This document shows positions 23,600 through 35,760 of a stretch of DNA of 64,000 nt, one piece after another. Origin of the DNA: Hyaloscypha bicolor E (Eukaryota > Ascomycota > Leotiomycetes > Helotiales > Hyaloscyphaceae); the NCBI RefSeq assembly GCF_002865645.1, contig NW_020194512.1:310001-374000 (forward strand), read 5' to 3'. The notes beneath the pieces were generated by a model. That model did not search any database. It had not been told where the DNA came from and was given only the letters and a program-made list of their open reading frames with translations. The stretch's first letter is position 1; the number at the start of each line of letters is the position of its first letter. Made by a program: the position numbers and the translations under genes.

Positions 23600-25070
23600 A
23601 GTTATAAGTCTTAATCTTATATAGATTATTAGTCTTTAGCTATCTAATAACTTCCGAACTAAAGTCTAGCTAATTAGCTAAAAGAACAAACCAATATCAA
23701 GTTACGGAATTAGACTCTTTAATAATTAGTTTAAACTAATTCTTTTCTTTTTTCGAATATTCTCTAATTATTCGGAGAAAATATTATAGTATAAAGAGAT
23801 AGAATTACCGGTAGCCAAATTTAATCTAATTCGTTATATTCTCTTTATATATATTAAATACTATTTCGGTATCTTATATAATAATTATATTAGAAGTCTA
23901 GTTTATATTAGAGAACTACTATTCTATTATATTATATAATAATTCCTTAAAAGGCTATTTAATTAAAGCTTAGATAATCTTTATATATAGGTTTAATAAC
24001 TTCAGGTTTTTAAAGAATATATATAGTAAAGAGATAAGATAAACTATTCTTGAAATATTATTTCAGATTAATCTCTATTCTTTCTTTCCTCTTATCTCGG
24101 GAAAGAGCTTACCCAAATCGAAAAGTATTTTAAGCTAGCTTAAATTATTTCCTAATACTTATAGAATTCTTAGTTATAAAGTTTCAATAATAAATTAGTT
24201 AGTCTTATATATAAGATCTATATTTCTATCTAGGATAAAAGACTATATCTACCAGATATAGTTAAGATAATATAGGACCTCTTATTTAAAAAGTTAGTCT
24301 AGATAATTATAATAGGAGTTACCTAATAGATATTATTAAATTATATAACTAGAACTTCCTATATATTACTAAATAAGAATCCTGGTTTTATCTAGAGACT
24401 ATAAATAACTAGTAAGGTATTAAAAGCCTCCTTATACCTTTCCCTTATTAGAAACTAGCCCAGAGCTTTCTATTTGCCTTTAGATAAATATATCTACTAT
24501 TATCTTATAATAAAGGACTTATTTCAATATTAGTAGTCTCGGATCTTTTTATAGATTTTACTATTAGTAAAATTAAATGAATTGGAATATTCTTTACTTA
24601 AGGCGACTTTAATCTCCGGATTTATTACTAGATAGGAATAATATTAAATATTCTAAAATAATTATAAAGGGTTTTAAGATTAAATCTAATAGGTATAAAT
24701 CTACTATTTACTATTCTTCTTTTAGTATTAAGATTTCCAGAATAGCTAGGATCTAATATTAGTTATAGAAGTATTCGAATATATAATTTGAAAGTAATAT
24801 TAGTTTGAAAAGTATATCTTATCTAAATATTAGAATATAACTTTCAGGTCTTATTTAGTAATAATTACTAGTATATAATTAGATAGTAATAGTCGAAAAT
24901 AGCCTTATCTTATAAAGATTCTCTTTAGTCTTTTAATATTTTTCCTATTAATATCTTTTAAATATTCGGGCTTAAAGTTTAGTCTTTTTAGACTAATATA
25001 AACTATTTCTCGAAAATTTTCTTTTTAATCTTTAGTAAGCTTCCTTTCTTTCTCGGTAGTATAATACTAG
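23600..25070 (-). pseudogene. DUF3723-family protein, RIP-damaged
   Basis: The minus frame from about 25060 reads TEKERKLTKD-KENFREIVYI, then SLKRLNFKPEYLKDINRKNI, KRLKRIFIR-GYFRLLLSNY and ILVIITK-DLK, the characteristic N-terminal order of fungal DUF3723 proteins. Further on, in a shifted frame, comes two stops plus IVDLYLLD at the place of the family's WWTVDLY motif (TGG to TAG twice), then EYSNSFNFTNSKIYKKIRDY and LSKGK-KALG-FLIRERYKEA followed by FNTLL and a PG-like segment, as in FSDGEIYRKIR ... LLDIPGLW. The function of DUF3723 is unknown, and it is repeatedly found in Starship elements. The frame change between blocks may be an intron or an indel. The C-terminal limit is approximate. 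Confidence 0.65.
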
Positions 25071-28000
25071 ATATTATATTATATATTTATTATTTTAATA
25101 TAGATAATAGAGAGAGAAAAGAATAAAGTAAATAGTAAATAAAGAAGAAAGAAAGATATAGAATAGACTTTAAACTAGTAAATATATTTAGTTTTATTAC
25201 CTTTATAGTATTAGAGAAATAATTATATAATTCTGGCTTCTGAATTCTATTTTAGATATTTATTTTCTATTATCTAGTATTAGAAAAGTATCTAATAATA
25301 TTTTTAATATCCTTAACTAGAACTATTATTAATATAAGTACTATTTTTAGTCTCCTGTTTTATTTTCTTAAATAGTTCTAGTTTCGGTATAAGTAATTAG
25401 ATAGTAGAGTCTTTTTTTTATTTTTAGGTAATAACTCTAATTTCTGCTATTTTATTTTCCTTATATAATAAGAATTACTATTTATTTATACTGGATTATA
25501 AGAAGTTAAAACTCTTTTTGAGATAATCTCAAAGGCTCTTAAATTCTTTAAGCCGGCTCTGGTTTATAAAAGCCTTAAATAAATAATCCGCTTTTATATC
25601 TCTTATAATTAATTTTATTTCTTTTCTATATATTATAATAAGTATAATATATTAACTAGAGAGATCGGACTTAACTATAATATAGTTTCCGGGTAAAATT
25701 TAACTAGAGAAATAAGGAGATATAACCTTTTAGGCTATTATATTACTAAAAAGAAACTAATAAAATAATTCTTAAAGCCCTATATAATAGAAAAGGATAT
25801 AGTATAAAGAGTAGTCTAACTCAAGTAATAATACTAATAAGGTTATCTATAATATATTCCTATTTCAACTATTATTAAAGCTTAATATACCCGAATTTCT
25901 TTTTATATTATAAGAAATATATAGCCCAGAAAAGTTACTATTATAGGATTTCTTATTTCTAAAAAAAGTATTACTTTAGTAATACTATACTAAGGTATAC
26001 TACTATAAATTAGAGATATTAGTAGTTATTATATATAAGAATCCAGCTATATTTGAACTTTTTATAGTAAAATATATAATTGGTTTAGAGGTTAATAACT
26101 AAGCTTAAATCCTTTATTAAGTTAGATATAAGAATTTCCTTATTTATTATAAAATATTTATATATAGTAATACTATTTTTACTATTTCCGAATATATAGC
26201 TATCTCTTTAATAGATCTTAATAGATCTATTATATTACTAAACGAGATTTAAATAGTAATAATTATATATAAGATAAATTATTACTATTAAAACTCTTTG
26301 GGTTTTAATATTAAAATAGTAGATATTAATAGAATTTAATTTCCTTATCTTTCGAGATATAATATATAAAGATATTATATATTCTACTATATTCCTGTCT
26401 TTTTATAGAGATATTAAAATCAATAAGGCCTCGGCTTAAGAACTACTTATTCTACTAATCTATTACCTAAATTAATCCTAAAGGTTATATTAATATTAGT
26501 TTATAAAATAACAGGCTATTTAAAGATATTAAAGTATTAGGCTTTATAATATTCTAATTTATAGAATAGGGCAGCTATTCTTATAGAAGACTGGCCTTGA
26601 AATATCCTAATAAGTAGTCTTAATAAATAGATAAGTTTCTATATTTAATAGTATTAAGTTTGGCTAAAGAACTTCTATTAGTAAATTATTTAAATTCTTA
26701 TTTTCTATATATTCTAATTACTCTAGTATACTTTCTTAGATAACTTACTATAAAAGGAGGAACTTATAAGTCTAGCTAGTTATATTCAGATATTCTTATA
26801 TATCCTATTCTATTTTAAAGAGTTATAATAGTATATCTGAAATCCGGAAAAGACATTTTAGTAATACTAATTCAACTATATATAGAAATAGAAAAGATTT
26901 ATTCTAAATATACTACTACTAAGAACTATAGATTTTAAATAGATTTAGAATATAGGAATAAACTATATAAAACAAGAAATATCCTGGTAATAGAGGTTAA
27001 AGGCTTTAATAGAAAAGGATATATACTATTAAAATAATATCTTTAAGACTAGGAGTAATAGAAATAATATAAAAGTTATTAGTAACTTAGTTTTTATATA
27101 TTGGTTTAAGAATTAGAAAATGACTTCTTATAACTAATATTAGAGAAACAAGTTTATAAATATAGGACTGGATTCATTTAAAAGAATAAAAAGAGGATTA
27201 CTTTAAGGATATAATTAAGATCTCCTAACTAAAATCTGTATTAGATATTCTATCGAAAATTACTGGATTCTATAATAATAGTATAAGAATTACTACTTTT
27301 TATAAAGTAAAGGTAATAAGGTACTATAATATTAGTATATTACTAGAAATAGCTATTTATTTTACTTATTTTCTAGTAAATAGTAAACTACTTTGAGAAT
27401 ATTAAAAAAGTCTAAAGTAGATTTCTTAACGGGATTATAAAGGGGTAATAAAGAGTTAATAAGGTTACTATAAAGGTTATAGAACTTAGGGCCCCGGAAT
27501 ATTAACCTTAGATACTATATTTCTTTATAGCCAGGTTCTAGAAAGAACTATTTTCAAAGATTTCAATTCCTAAGAATATAAGATTATATAGAATAATATT
27601 CGAATATTTAAAGGTATTATTTCTTTTCTATTTATATTCTTTAAAGATATCAAATTCTTAGAAGCTTGTATTAATAGTATAAAGCGGTTAGTTATAGTTT
27701 CTCTAGATTAAATAGTTCTTACTATATTAAATAATTTATTCTTAAGCTAAAAAGAAAACTAATAGATCCAGATTATTGAAATAACCTTCTAGTCTGAAAA
27801 GGGAAGCTTAGAGACTTATAGAATATTCGGTATTCTATAATTATTTGTTTTTAGTATATATAAGTACTTGAACTTTCCTAAATATCCTATTAAAAAGAAT
27901 CTGAAAATGATACTAAGAGCTAAGGCTAATTAAGATATATTCTAACGGTTTACTTCTCTAGTTAAATAACTAGACTTTAACTCTCCTAAGATTAGGGCTC

Positions 28001-28600
28001 TAAAGTAGCTTCTAATTCCTCCTATTATTTAAGATATCCAGTAATTTATACCTCTCCTTATTATAACTAGTCCAGAAGTAATTATTAAATAAAGATATAG
28101 GATTCTATATACGGATAGCTTTAAAGATAATATAAAGTATTTATTTCTATATAACCTATATAAAGACAGATATAAAATAGTAAAGGAATTATTTCCTTTT
28201 TTGTTCTTAAGTCCTAGTTTAAGGCTTTTTTCAAATTATTCTAGTAGAGCAGGCTAGAAATAAGTATTAAAAGTTTGAACTCTCTTTACTTACTAACCTC
28301 TTACTAACATATCTATAGAGATATAGATATAGAATACCAAGAGCTACAAATCCCTAATAACTAAAACCAGAAATAGAAATAGGAAAGTATATAAGTCCGG
28401 TAAAAAATAGATTCAGCTAAGCGAATATAAGATATTATTAAACTCATATAGTAAAGAATAAATAGATATATAATTAAAGCTAACTAGAGGCTCGAAATGA
28501 AATACAGGAACCAGAGGCACCTATTAGCTAGCTTTTAGGTACTCTTTCCTTTTAATATATATTTTCTATTACTAATAAAATATCCTCCGGAATTAGATAA
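25071..28600. other. RIP-mutated DNA, nothing identified
   Basis: Continuous CA/TG-depleted sequence. Short readable frames occur on both strands but no motif was recognised. I looked for a DUF3435 captain and did not find one here. Confidence 0.4.
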
Positions 28601-30160
28601 AGCTATAATATAAATTTAATTTATTAAAGAAATAGATACTATTATTATATATTTTATAGAAGGAAATATTAATAGAAGTAATATAATAGAATAGTAAATA
28701 GACAGGTATAAGTCTATATAAGAACTATATATAGCTTATAGTAACCCAAATTCTTTTATTAAATAGGTATTCGGAAAGTATATCTAGGAGAATAAGAGAA
28801 CGGTTAATAAATATAAGATCTATTTATCTATAGACTATTATTATACTATAGTAATTCAATTATATAATAAAAACTATCTATTCTTAATTCCGGATATTAA
28901 ATCCCAAAAGGAAATACTAGAACTAGAGATATAAAGCAGCGAAAATCAAGCTATAGTAAATCTGGAAAATTATGAAATATTTCAGAAAAATATATAAAAG
29001 CTAGAAATGGAACTAGTATATATTACTAAGGTATTAGAGAAAGAATATCAGGTAATTAAAGGCAAGGAAGATTATAAAATAAATAGGTAATAGATAGGAA
29101 AAGAAAAAGATAGTATAATAGCTAGGTAATAGATAGAAAAGGAAGAAGATAGTATAATAGTAGGATAATAGATATAAAGTAAAGATAATAATAACTATAA
29201 TCTACTGGATTAAAAGAAGAAGAATACTACTAATTCTTGTATTCTTAATAAATAAATTATTATTTATTTCAAAAAAAGAATAAGTAGTTTATATAATATA
29301 TTAAAACTAGCCAAGGTATAGAAATAGACGGATTTGGATCTAATTAAGGTACTAATTAGTAATTCCTATAATATAGTTTACTAAACGGTAAACGGATTTT
29401 AATATAATAAGTATTTAAAGCCTTATAATAGAGATCTTAAGAAACTAGAAAATAAGAACTACTATAGGATAGTAGAAGACAATATTAATTATATTTTATA
29501 TTTAATACTAGTTAATCCATTTTCTTAGTAGGAGGCACTTTAAAGATACTATAGTAGAAAGCTTAATATATCTTTATAAAAACAGATAGGTCTAGAATAA
29601 ATAGGCCTGAAATAGATAATATTATTTTCTCTATTTAATATTCCCAAGTTTCAGGTTCCGATATTAAATACAAAAACCAAATAATTTGAGTTTTTAGAGA
29701 TAATCTATAGGAATAAGATAGTAAAAGTACTAAATCAAGTATATAATAAACCAAAAAAGTTCGATTATTTTTGGGAAAAGGATACTTTATTATAAATTAG
29801 GAAAAAGTAGAAGAAGATAAGAATAACTAATTAGATTCCTATTAGAGATAGCTAGTAGCTTATATAGAAATATCGGAAATAGAGATTAGTATAAGATTCG
29901 AATTCGGATAATATATAATAGTTAAATAGTAGAATAGGAATTCTATTATTTGTTTGGATTAATTATTCTTTTATAGAAAGAAACTTTATTAGAAAATAGT
30001 AAAACCTATAAGAATAATATAATTTATTACCGGAACTAATAGCTTCTCCTTAAAGGATTTGGAAAATATAAATAATAACTTAAATTTAGTATTAGAGGAA
30101 TAATAGTTAGGAAACGAAAATATAAATAAATTATTAAATAGATTTTTACTATATATAATA
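28601..30160 (+). pseudogene. Unrecognised coding remnant, coiled-coil-like
   Basis: One plus frame is readable for some 500 codons once RIP-type stops are ignored. It contains a Glu/Lys/Gln-rich helical stretch (LELE, NLENYEIFQKNI, ITKVLEKEYQVIKGKEDY), imperfect repeats around IGKEKDSIIAR / IEKEEDSIIVG, and a more globular part (VNGF-YNKYLKPYNRDLKKLE, PFS--EAL-RYYSRKLNI, PKKFDYFWEKDTLL). Coiled coil followed by a globular part would suit a structural or gag-like protein, but I recognise no family. Confidence 0.35.
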
Positions 30161-30780
30161 AAAGATTTTATTCTTTTAGTTATTATATATTATAATTAAG
30201 ATATACTAGGTCAGGTAATTAATAGGTATTAATATGGCTTATATTCTAAAGAATAAATAATACTTATTATAGCTATAGATTCTTATTATATTCCAAACTT
30301 CCTATATTCTAGTAAAAGAACTAGAGTAAGGAAGAGCCAAATTTCGTTCTTTAGTTATAGTATCTTTATTCTAATTAGTAAGTCTCTAATATTACTACTA
30401 TCTATTTAGTAAGTCTCTTATCTTAACTAAACCTCCTCTTTTAGTAACTCTCTTATTTTGGTACCTTTTGGTTTATAGCCCTTTAGTCTCTAGCTTATTA
30501 GAGAATCTATTCTTTTAGTATTCTAAAAAATAATCCTTTTTAAATATTATAAGTATTAGTAAAAAGCCTGGATTTTATTATAAGAATTATCTAGTATTTC
30601 TCTTATATAAGATCCTAATAAAAATCTTTAATACTAATATTATATTATAAATATAAGAAGTAGTATTTATAAGATATAAATATATATTAGATAAGTTCTA
30701 TAGCTTATTAATCTCTATTAATCCCGTTTTATTCTTTAATACTAATAAAATAGTAGAATCCTATATCTTTCGTTTTACTA
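30161..30780. other. RIP-mutated DNA between two coding remnants
   Basis: No frame stands out. It may be an intergenic spacer or a continuation of either neighbour. Confidence 0.3.
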
Positions 30781-32000
30781 ATTTAGTTAACCTAATATAA
30801 TCTTATATTCCGTTTACTAATATTCTCTCTCGGACTATTATTCTAATATTATTATAATATATAATAAGACTCTTTCCAGACTAGTAATTTTTAACTCAAG
30901 TATCTGATTTTATTAGATATACCGACTTTTGGGGAATATTAAAAATCGGATTTGGATCTAAGTTTAATAAGATTTACTAGCTAAATATACTAAGTAAGAT
31001 AGGACTCGAACTAATAATTACCGAGAAATAGTCTTAGAACTATACCAGGTTTATTATATCTCGGAAAATAGAAGCGAATCTAGTATAGAGTTATATAAAT
31101 CTACTTTATAGGCTTACTTGCCTTTATAAAATCTATAAGGCTATACTATAAAATTCCTATATATTTCTGGAGATAGGTAAAGGATTTATATTCCAGAACT
31201 ATACTAATCTTATTACCCAGTTAAGCTTATCTAATAAAACTAGTCTTATTATATTTCTTCCTAATATATTTTATTAGAATAAAGCGGAAAACTACTATAA
31301 TTCTATATCTATAGTACCGGAAAGGGCTTTACTTATAAAGCTGCCAAAGGAATCCTATAGTACTAATAGTCTAAGAGAATAGCTCTCTAATATCGATTTT
31401 ATATCTGATATAATCCCTTTACTATCTACCTATATAGACTCTAGTATAAGTAATTCTAATACTATGAGATCAAAATCCAATATAGAAATATATATCTCTA
31501 ATAAATATTAAGAAACCCTTACTAGTAGTATTTTCCTGGAAATTTTAAAGGCTAATACTAAAACCGGGATCCTGTCCAAGTCTTTTGGCCCTCTTCGGAT
31601 AATTAATAAAGATAATATTGGAATATATAGGTAAGACGAATCGGGGAAATTACAAGTTAGTAAATAAGATAAATCCAGCTAGTAATCAGAAACTAATAGA
31701 AATTACTTTAGATCTTATAGTATTAAAGGTACTAGAAGAGAATATATAAAAGCTGGGAAAGAACTTCTACTTATTCTTATTAGGAATCCAAAGTTTTATA
31801 ATTATTCTTTCTAGATATATAATACCGGAAGTTAAATATTCCGGTTTTACTATTACTTTTAGGAGAGATAAGAAATAGCTAATAAGGCCTGGCTATAATT
31901 AAAGTCAGATTTCCAAGGCAGTTTAGTAGGATTACTTCCCTTATAATATTACTATATCCCAAAATAGACTAGTTTAATTAAGGTTTTATAGTCTTCTATT
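30781..32000 (+). pseudogene. Unrecognised coding remnant, acidic C-terminal half
   Basis: A long plus frame with relatively few stops reads VSDFIRYTDFWGILKIGFGS, LIITEK, FIISRKIEANLV and LTCLYKIYKAIL, then a Ser/Asp/Glu-rich part including LSNIDFISDIIPLLSTYIDS and LKANTKTGILSKSFGPLRII. Many Lys and Asn residues are probably former Glu and Asp (G-to-A), so the ancestral protein was more acidic. I recognise no family. It points toward the right inverted repeat. Confidence 0.35.
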
Positions 32001-32329
32001 TTTAAATTCTTTTTTTTTTGCTCTACTATAAGGAAAAGGATATTTATAACTCTTTAAGTACTTGAGAGTTTATTATCTATTACGAATCCTAGCTTATAAT
32101 ATATATCTTAATATAATACCTAACTTAGTAGTTATTAATACTACTACTAAATAGGATTTGCTATATAATATCTCGGCTCAGATTCTAACTCCTGTAATTA
32201 GGACTAGGAACTATAATATTACTATATATACGGGAATACTATCTACTTAACCGGACTACTATAACCCAGTTTACTCTATTACTTCTTTATAGAGAAGTAT
32301 AGCCGTATCTATACCGGGCTAGTTCTTAT

Positions 32330-32868
32330 ATAAGTCTCAGGGTAATATCTATTCCTATATAGCAGAAAATCCTATATACCAGAAAAAATAATAGATACTT
32401 TAACTTCAAGTATCTTAAAATCTATATATACCTTAATATCTCCTATATTTTCTTATAAGTTATATTTCATAGCTACTTTCGGATACCCTGACTCCCTCTT
32501 ACTAGAAAATTATATTTATATTATTGCCCTTATACCTAATTTGTAATGAGTCTCCTTTTATAATATAATAGGCCTCTTTTATTATAGCTCTACTACCAAG
32601 CTTATAATATCCCTAATACTTATAAAGGAGTTATACGAGCTCTAAGGCCTTACTATAATACAGGGAATTATTATTAGCCTTAGTAGCTACTATAGTATAC
32701 AGATTTATATAAGATTACTATATGGGTCGGTACCTCGGATTAAAGCGAGTAATAATTTTGGTTAGTATAAAACAACCCCGTATGCCCTATAATATTTATA
32801 CTATAATTTCAATTATATAATTATTTACAAAGCATATACTAGGTATAGTAGGGCTGGTATATGTGGCT
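32330..32868 (-). repeat. Dispersed repeat R1, copy 3 (right inverted end, RIP-mutated)
   Basis: GTACCTCGGATTAAAGCGAG at 32731 is the inverse of the R1 core. The outer part (to 32868) matches 14869-15115 and the inner part (to 32330) matches 12.04-12.5 kb on the other strand, with CACG-type sites turned to TATA. It is the most RIP-mutated of the three copies. Confidence 0.75.
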
Positions 32869-32985
32869 AATATGAGTGCTCGCCTGCGGCTCATATAAAG
32901 CCTTCGAAATTCATTAGAGTATTAGAATTTAATTAAGAAACATTAGAATAAGTAGTAAGTATATAAAGTTAGACAAAGTCTTAGG

Positions 32986-35760
32986 CTATGAAAAAGCAAG
33001 ATTCCAAGTATTACTCGAGATCCAGAGTTGTCTCTTTATTCTCATCCTTTTTCTAAACCAGCCATTCTATTATTCTCTTAACCTCGCGCCGTATTAGTCA
33101 AGGAGCAGTACTAGAACCATTTCGTTTATAGCTACTACCTTAATTACCTCTTTAGTAATCTTAACCTTATTGCCATATTAGTTAAAGAATAATTCTATTA
33201 CGGCCTCGCTCCCAGCTACTACCTTAACTATATCTTTAGTAATATTAACCTTATTACTATATTAGTCAAGGAGTAGTACTATTATCTTCTTACTAATATT
33301 CCAGTTCCCGGCTACTGCCTTAACTACTTCTTTAGTAATCTTGACCTCATTACTATACTAGTCGAGGAGCAGTACTATTACCTCCTTACTACTCTTATAG
33401 TTCCCAGCTACTTCTTTAAGTACCTCTTTAGTAATTTGGACCTCGCTACCATACTAGTCGAGAAGCAATACTATTACTTCTTTGCTACTATACTAGTTCC
33501 CGGCTACTACCTTAATTACTTTCTTAGTAATCTTGACCTTATTACTATACTAGTTGAGGAGTAATACTATTACCTCCTTACTACTGAGCCCAGCTACTGC
33601 CTTAACTACCTCTTTAGTAATTTGGACCTTATTACTATACTAGTCGAGAAGCAGTACTATTACCTCCTTACCGCTATTTCAGTTCCTAGCTACTGCCTCG
33701 ACTACTTCTTTAGTAATTTGAACCTTATTACTATATTAGTCAAGGAGTAGTACTATTACCTCCTTACTATTATTTCGGTTCTTAGCTACTACCTTAGCCA
33801 CCTCTTTAGTTACTAGGACCTTATTCCTTTTTAGACCTAATAAAAGTATTATTATTCCCTTATTAAATGACTTCATAACCTTGACTATATCTTCTTCTTT
33901 AACCTGAACATTATCTCTTATTTAACCTATTAGACTTATTATTAACTCTTGCTTCCCTATATCCGAATAGTATTAATCTATATAGGTTAATACTAGGTTG
34001 GCTATACTACTTAGTATATCTTAATAGTCTATTCCTTATATATATTTTCTTGTCTCTATTACTTATAAAAACAGATCCTCTGCCTTTGGCCACTGCTATT
34101 AATTCTTGTATATTAATATAAGGCTATCTATATCTATTAGTATATATAGATTCTCTTTTCCAAACTCTCTCTTATAATTCTCTATTACTTGTTAGAGCCT
34201 CTTTTTTACCTCTTTATACTCTTCCAAATCTCCTAAGACTAGTATTATATTATATAATCTTGCCGCTTTATTTAAAGCTGTCCTTAAATACTCCGGTACT
34301 AGAGTATTTACTCCTATTAAAGTTTTGTATTCTACTTAATCCTATAAAGTTCAAGGGAACTTTTCCCAATTCCAGACAAGTAGAAAATCATACGAGAATC
34401 TTTTTATTAAAGCCAGAGGTTCTTGACTCTCAAAATATCCGCTCTCTGTTTATACTAACTAGTATAGAGTAACTATAATAATAATAACAGCAAAATAATT
34501 CTTATATACTCGAATAATTATTGGCTTTAAAGCCCCTTTAAGTAGATAGACTAAGTCTTGCTTCCGGATGGGCTTTACCGAGGTTTGGAGAGTTCATTAA
34601 GTATTATATTTCTTATTATATTTCAAGGGCCTAGGTATATTCTTAAAAATAATATTTATATACTATCTATTATACCGAGTACTATTATCCTTTATTAAGG
34701 ATACCTAGCCAAGGATATAGCCCTTACTCTTAATTACTACTATATTTCTCTTATTCCGAACCTCTATAGATACTTCTTTAAATAGAATAAATTCAATAAG
34801 TTACTACAAGAGTATCTTCTATAGAATATTATAGTCAGGTAATAAGCCAGCTATACTGGGATTATCGGAGTTCATACTGAGCAAGATATATATCTTATTA
34901 TTAGATATAGTACTCTTGCAAGTATAGTATATATCTATTAGCTTATATAGAGAGAGTTTACCTAATTAACTTATTATATATTTTGGCCGGAAGATTACTT
35001 CCCTAATTAGGTAGGTTACTAAATGAATGAGACTTTATAAGCCTAGATCTGGATAGTCTTTATAGGAAAGCTCTAGCTTATTAAAACCTGAGTAGAAAGT
35101 ATATCCGTTTATCTCTATAGAGCCATATATAATCAGAATACATTAAGCTAAGGCAACCTCCTAAAGTACCTAAATTGACTCTTTTTAGTAATTTCTCCGG
35201 ATATTATTAACTGTTTACTAACTTACCCAGATATACCAAAACTATAATTATTTAAATAATTTGAGAATTACTTCTTGGGTCTTTTTACTAATTAATAAGT
35301 TCATAGACCCACCTTCTATAGTAGTATATATATCTTCGATTACTTAATTACTATTATATACTGCCTTTCCGAGATAAATAATAATACGGTTTACTTGGCC
35401 ATAGATCTTTACTATAGACTAAATCTGGTATACTCTTTCTTGATTATTCTTTTAGTTAATGCAAATAGTATCTATTCATATAATTCATATAATAGAATAA
35501 TCTCAAAGATGTAATAGTACTATATAAAGGTTTTCCGTAACGGGCAAGTCATACCTATATATAGAGATAAACTTGGAGGGTTCCAGACTACCCTATATAT
35601 AGGATAAAGCTTTATACAGGTGAGTTCCCTTACTCGATTTTTGGAGGGAGTACTCGAAAATTTCGGATTATATAGGAGCAGTCTCGTTATTATATGGTAT
35701 TAGGTAAAGCAAGCGAATATTAGACTCCGGGGAAAATAGAGGATAATAGTAGTAAGATAT
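32986..35760 (-). pseudogene. HET-TPR protein with 32-residue C-terminal repeats, RIP-inactivated
   Basis: A single frame of exactly 925 codons runs from an ATA at 35760 (probably an old ATG) to a stop at 32986, broken by many in-frame stops. Order: HET domain (SPESNIRLLYLIPYNNETAP, ALSYI-GSLEPSKFISIYRYD, IDTICIN, VYQI-SIVKIYGQVNRIIIYL and GKAVYNSNQVIEDIYTTIE; some Q inferred at stops); CKSTISNNKIYILLSMNSDN with PSIAGLLPDY; a post-HET region (VIKSKGYILG-VSLIKD, DFLLVWNWEKFP); TPR repeats (KAARLYNIILVLGDLEEYKE, IDIDSLILIYKN, WPKAEDLFL-VIETRKYI, DILSSIANLVLTYID); then repeats of LLLD-YSNKVQITKEVVKAVA. Stops in the repeats fall at the position expected to be Gln. HET proteins trigger incompatibility or cell death on non-self contact; this copy cannot be expressed. 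Confidence 0.85.
33040..33910 (-). repeat. 96-bp coding tandem repeat (32-residue unit), about 8 copies
   Basis: The unit is 32 codons. On the plus strand the block TACTATACTAGTCGAGGAGC at 33351 is followed 96 bp later by TACCATACTAGTCGAGAAGC at 33447, and similar blocks continue in both directions. The encoded unit (TKEVV+AVA ... KEVIVLLLD-Y+++V) is a known repeat type in fungal HET/NLR proteins, probably helical and ankyrin-like. One unit is shortened near 33580. Confidence 0.85.

Larger units (their letters stand above)
14869..32868. mobile_element. 18-kb RIP-mutated segment bounded by inverted repeats; Starship-like cargo
   Basis: The segment between the inverted R1 copies is almost wholly CA/TG-depleted from about 16.2 kb on. 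Inside it I recognise a ferric reductase (plus) and a DUF3723 protein (minus), with other coding remnants I cannot name. Ferric reductases and DUF3723 genes, along with NLRs, are recurrent cargo of fungal Starship elements. I did not find the DUF3435 tyrosine-recombinase captain, and inverted repeats this long are not characteristic of Starships. It may be degraded Starship debris, or unrelated repeats that happen to face each other. The decayed HET genes lie outside the inverted repeats. Confidence 0.45.

Noticed and set aside
14869..32868. A definite Starship call
   Set aside because: No captain (DUF3435) motif was readable and the ends are long inverted repeats; kept only as a hypothesis.
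33040..33910. Regular 96-bp repeats considered as a CRISPR or satellite array
   Set aside because: No unique spacers, and the unit translates in frame as a known 32-residue protein repeat continuing a HET-TPR gene.
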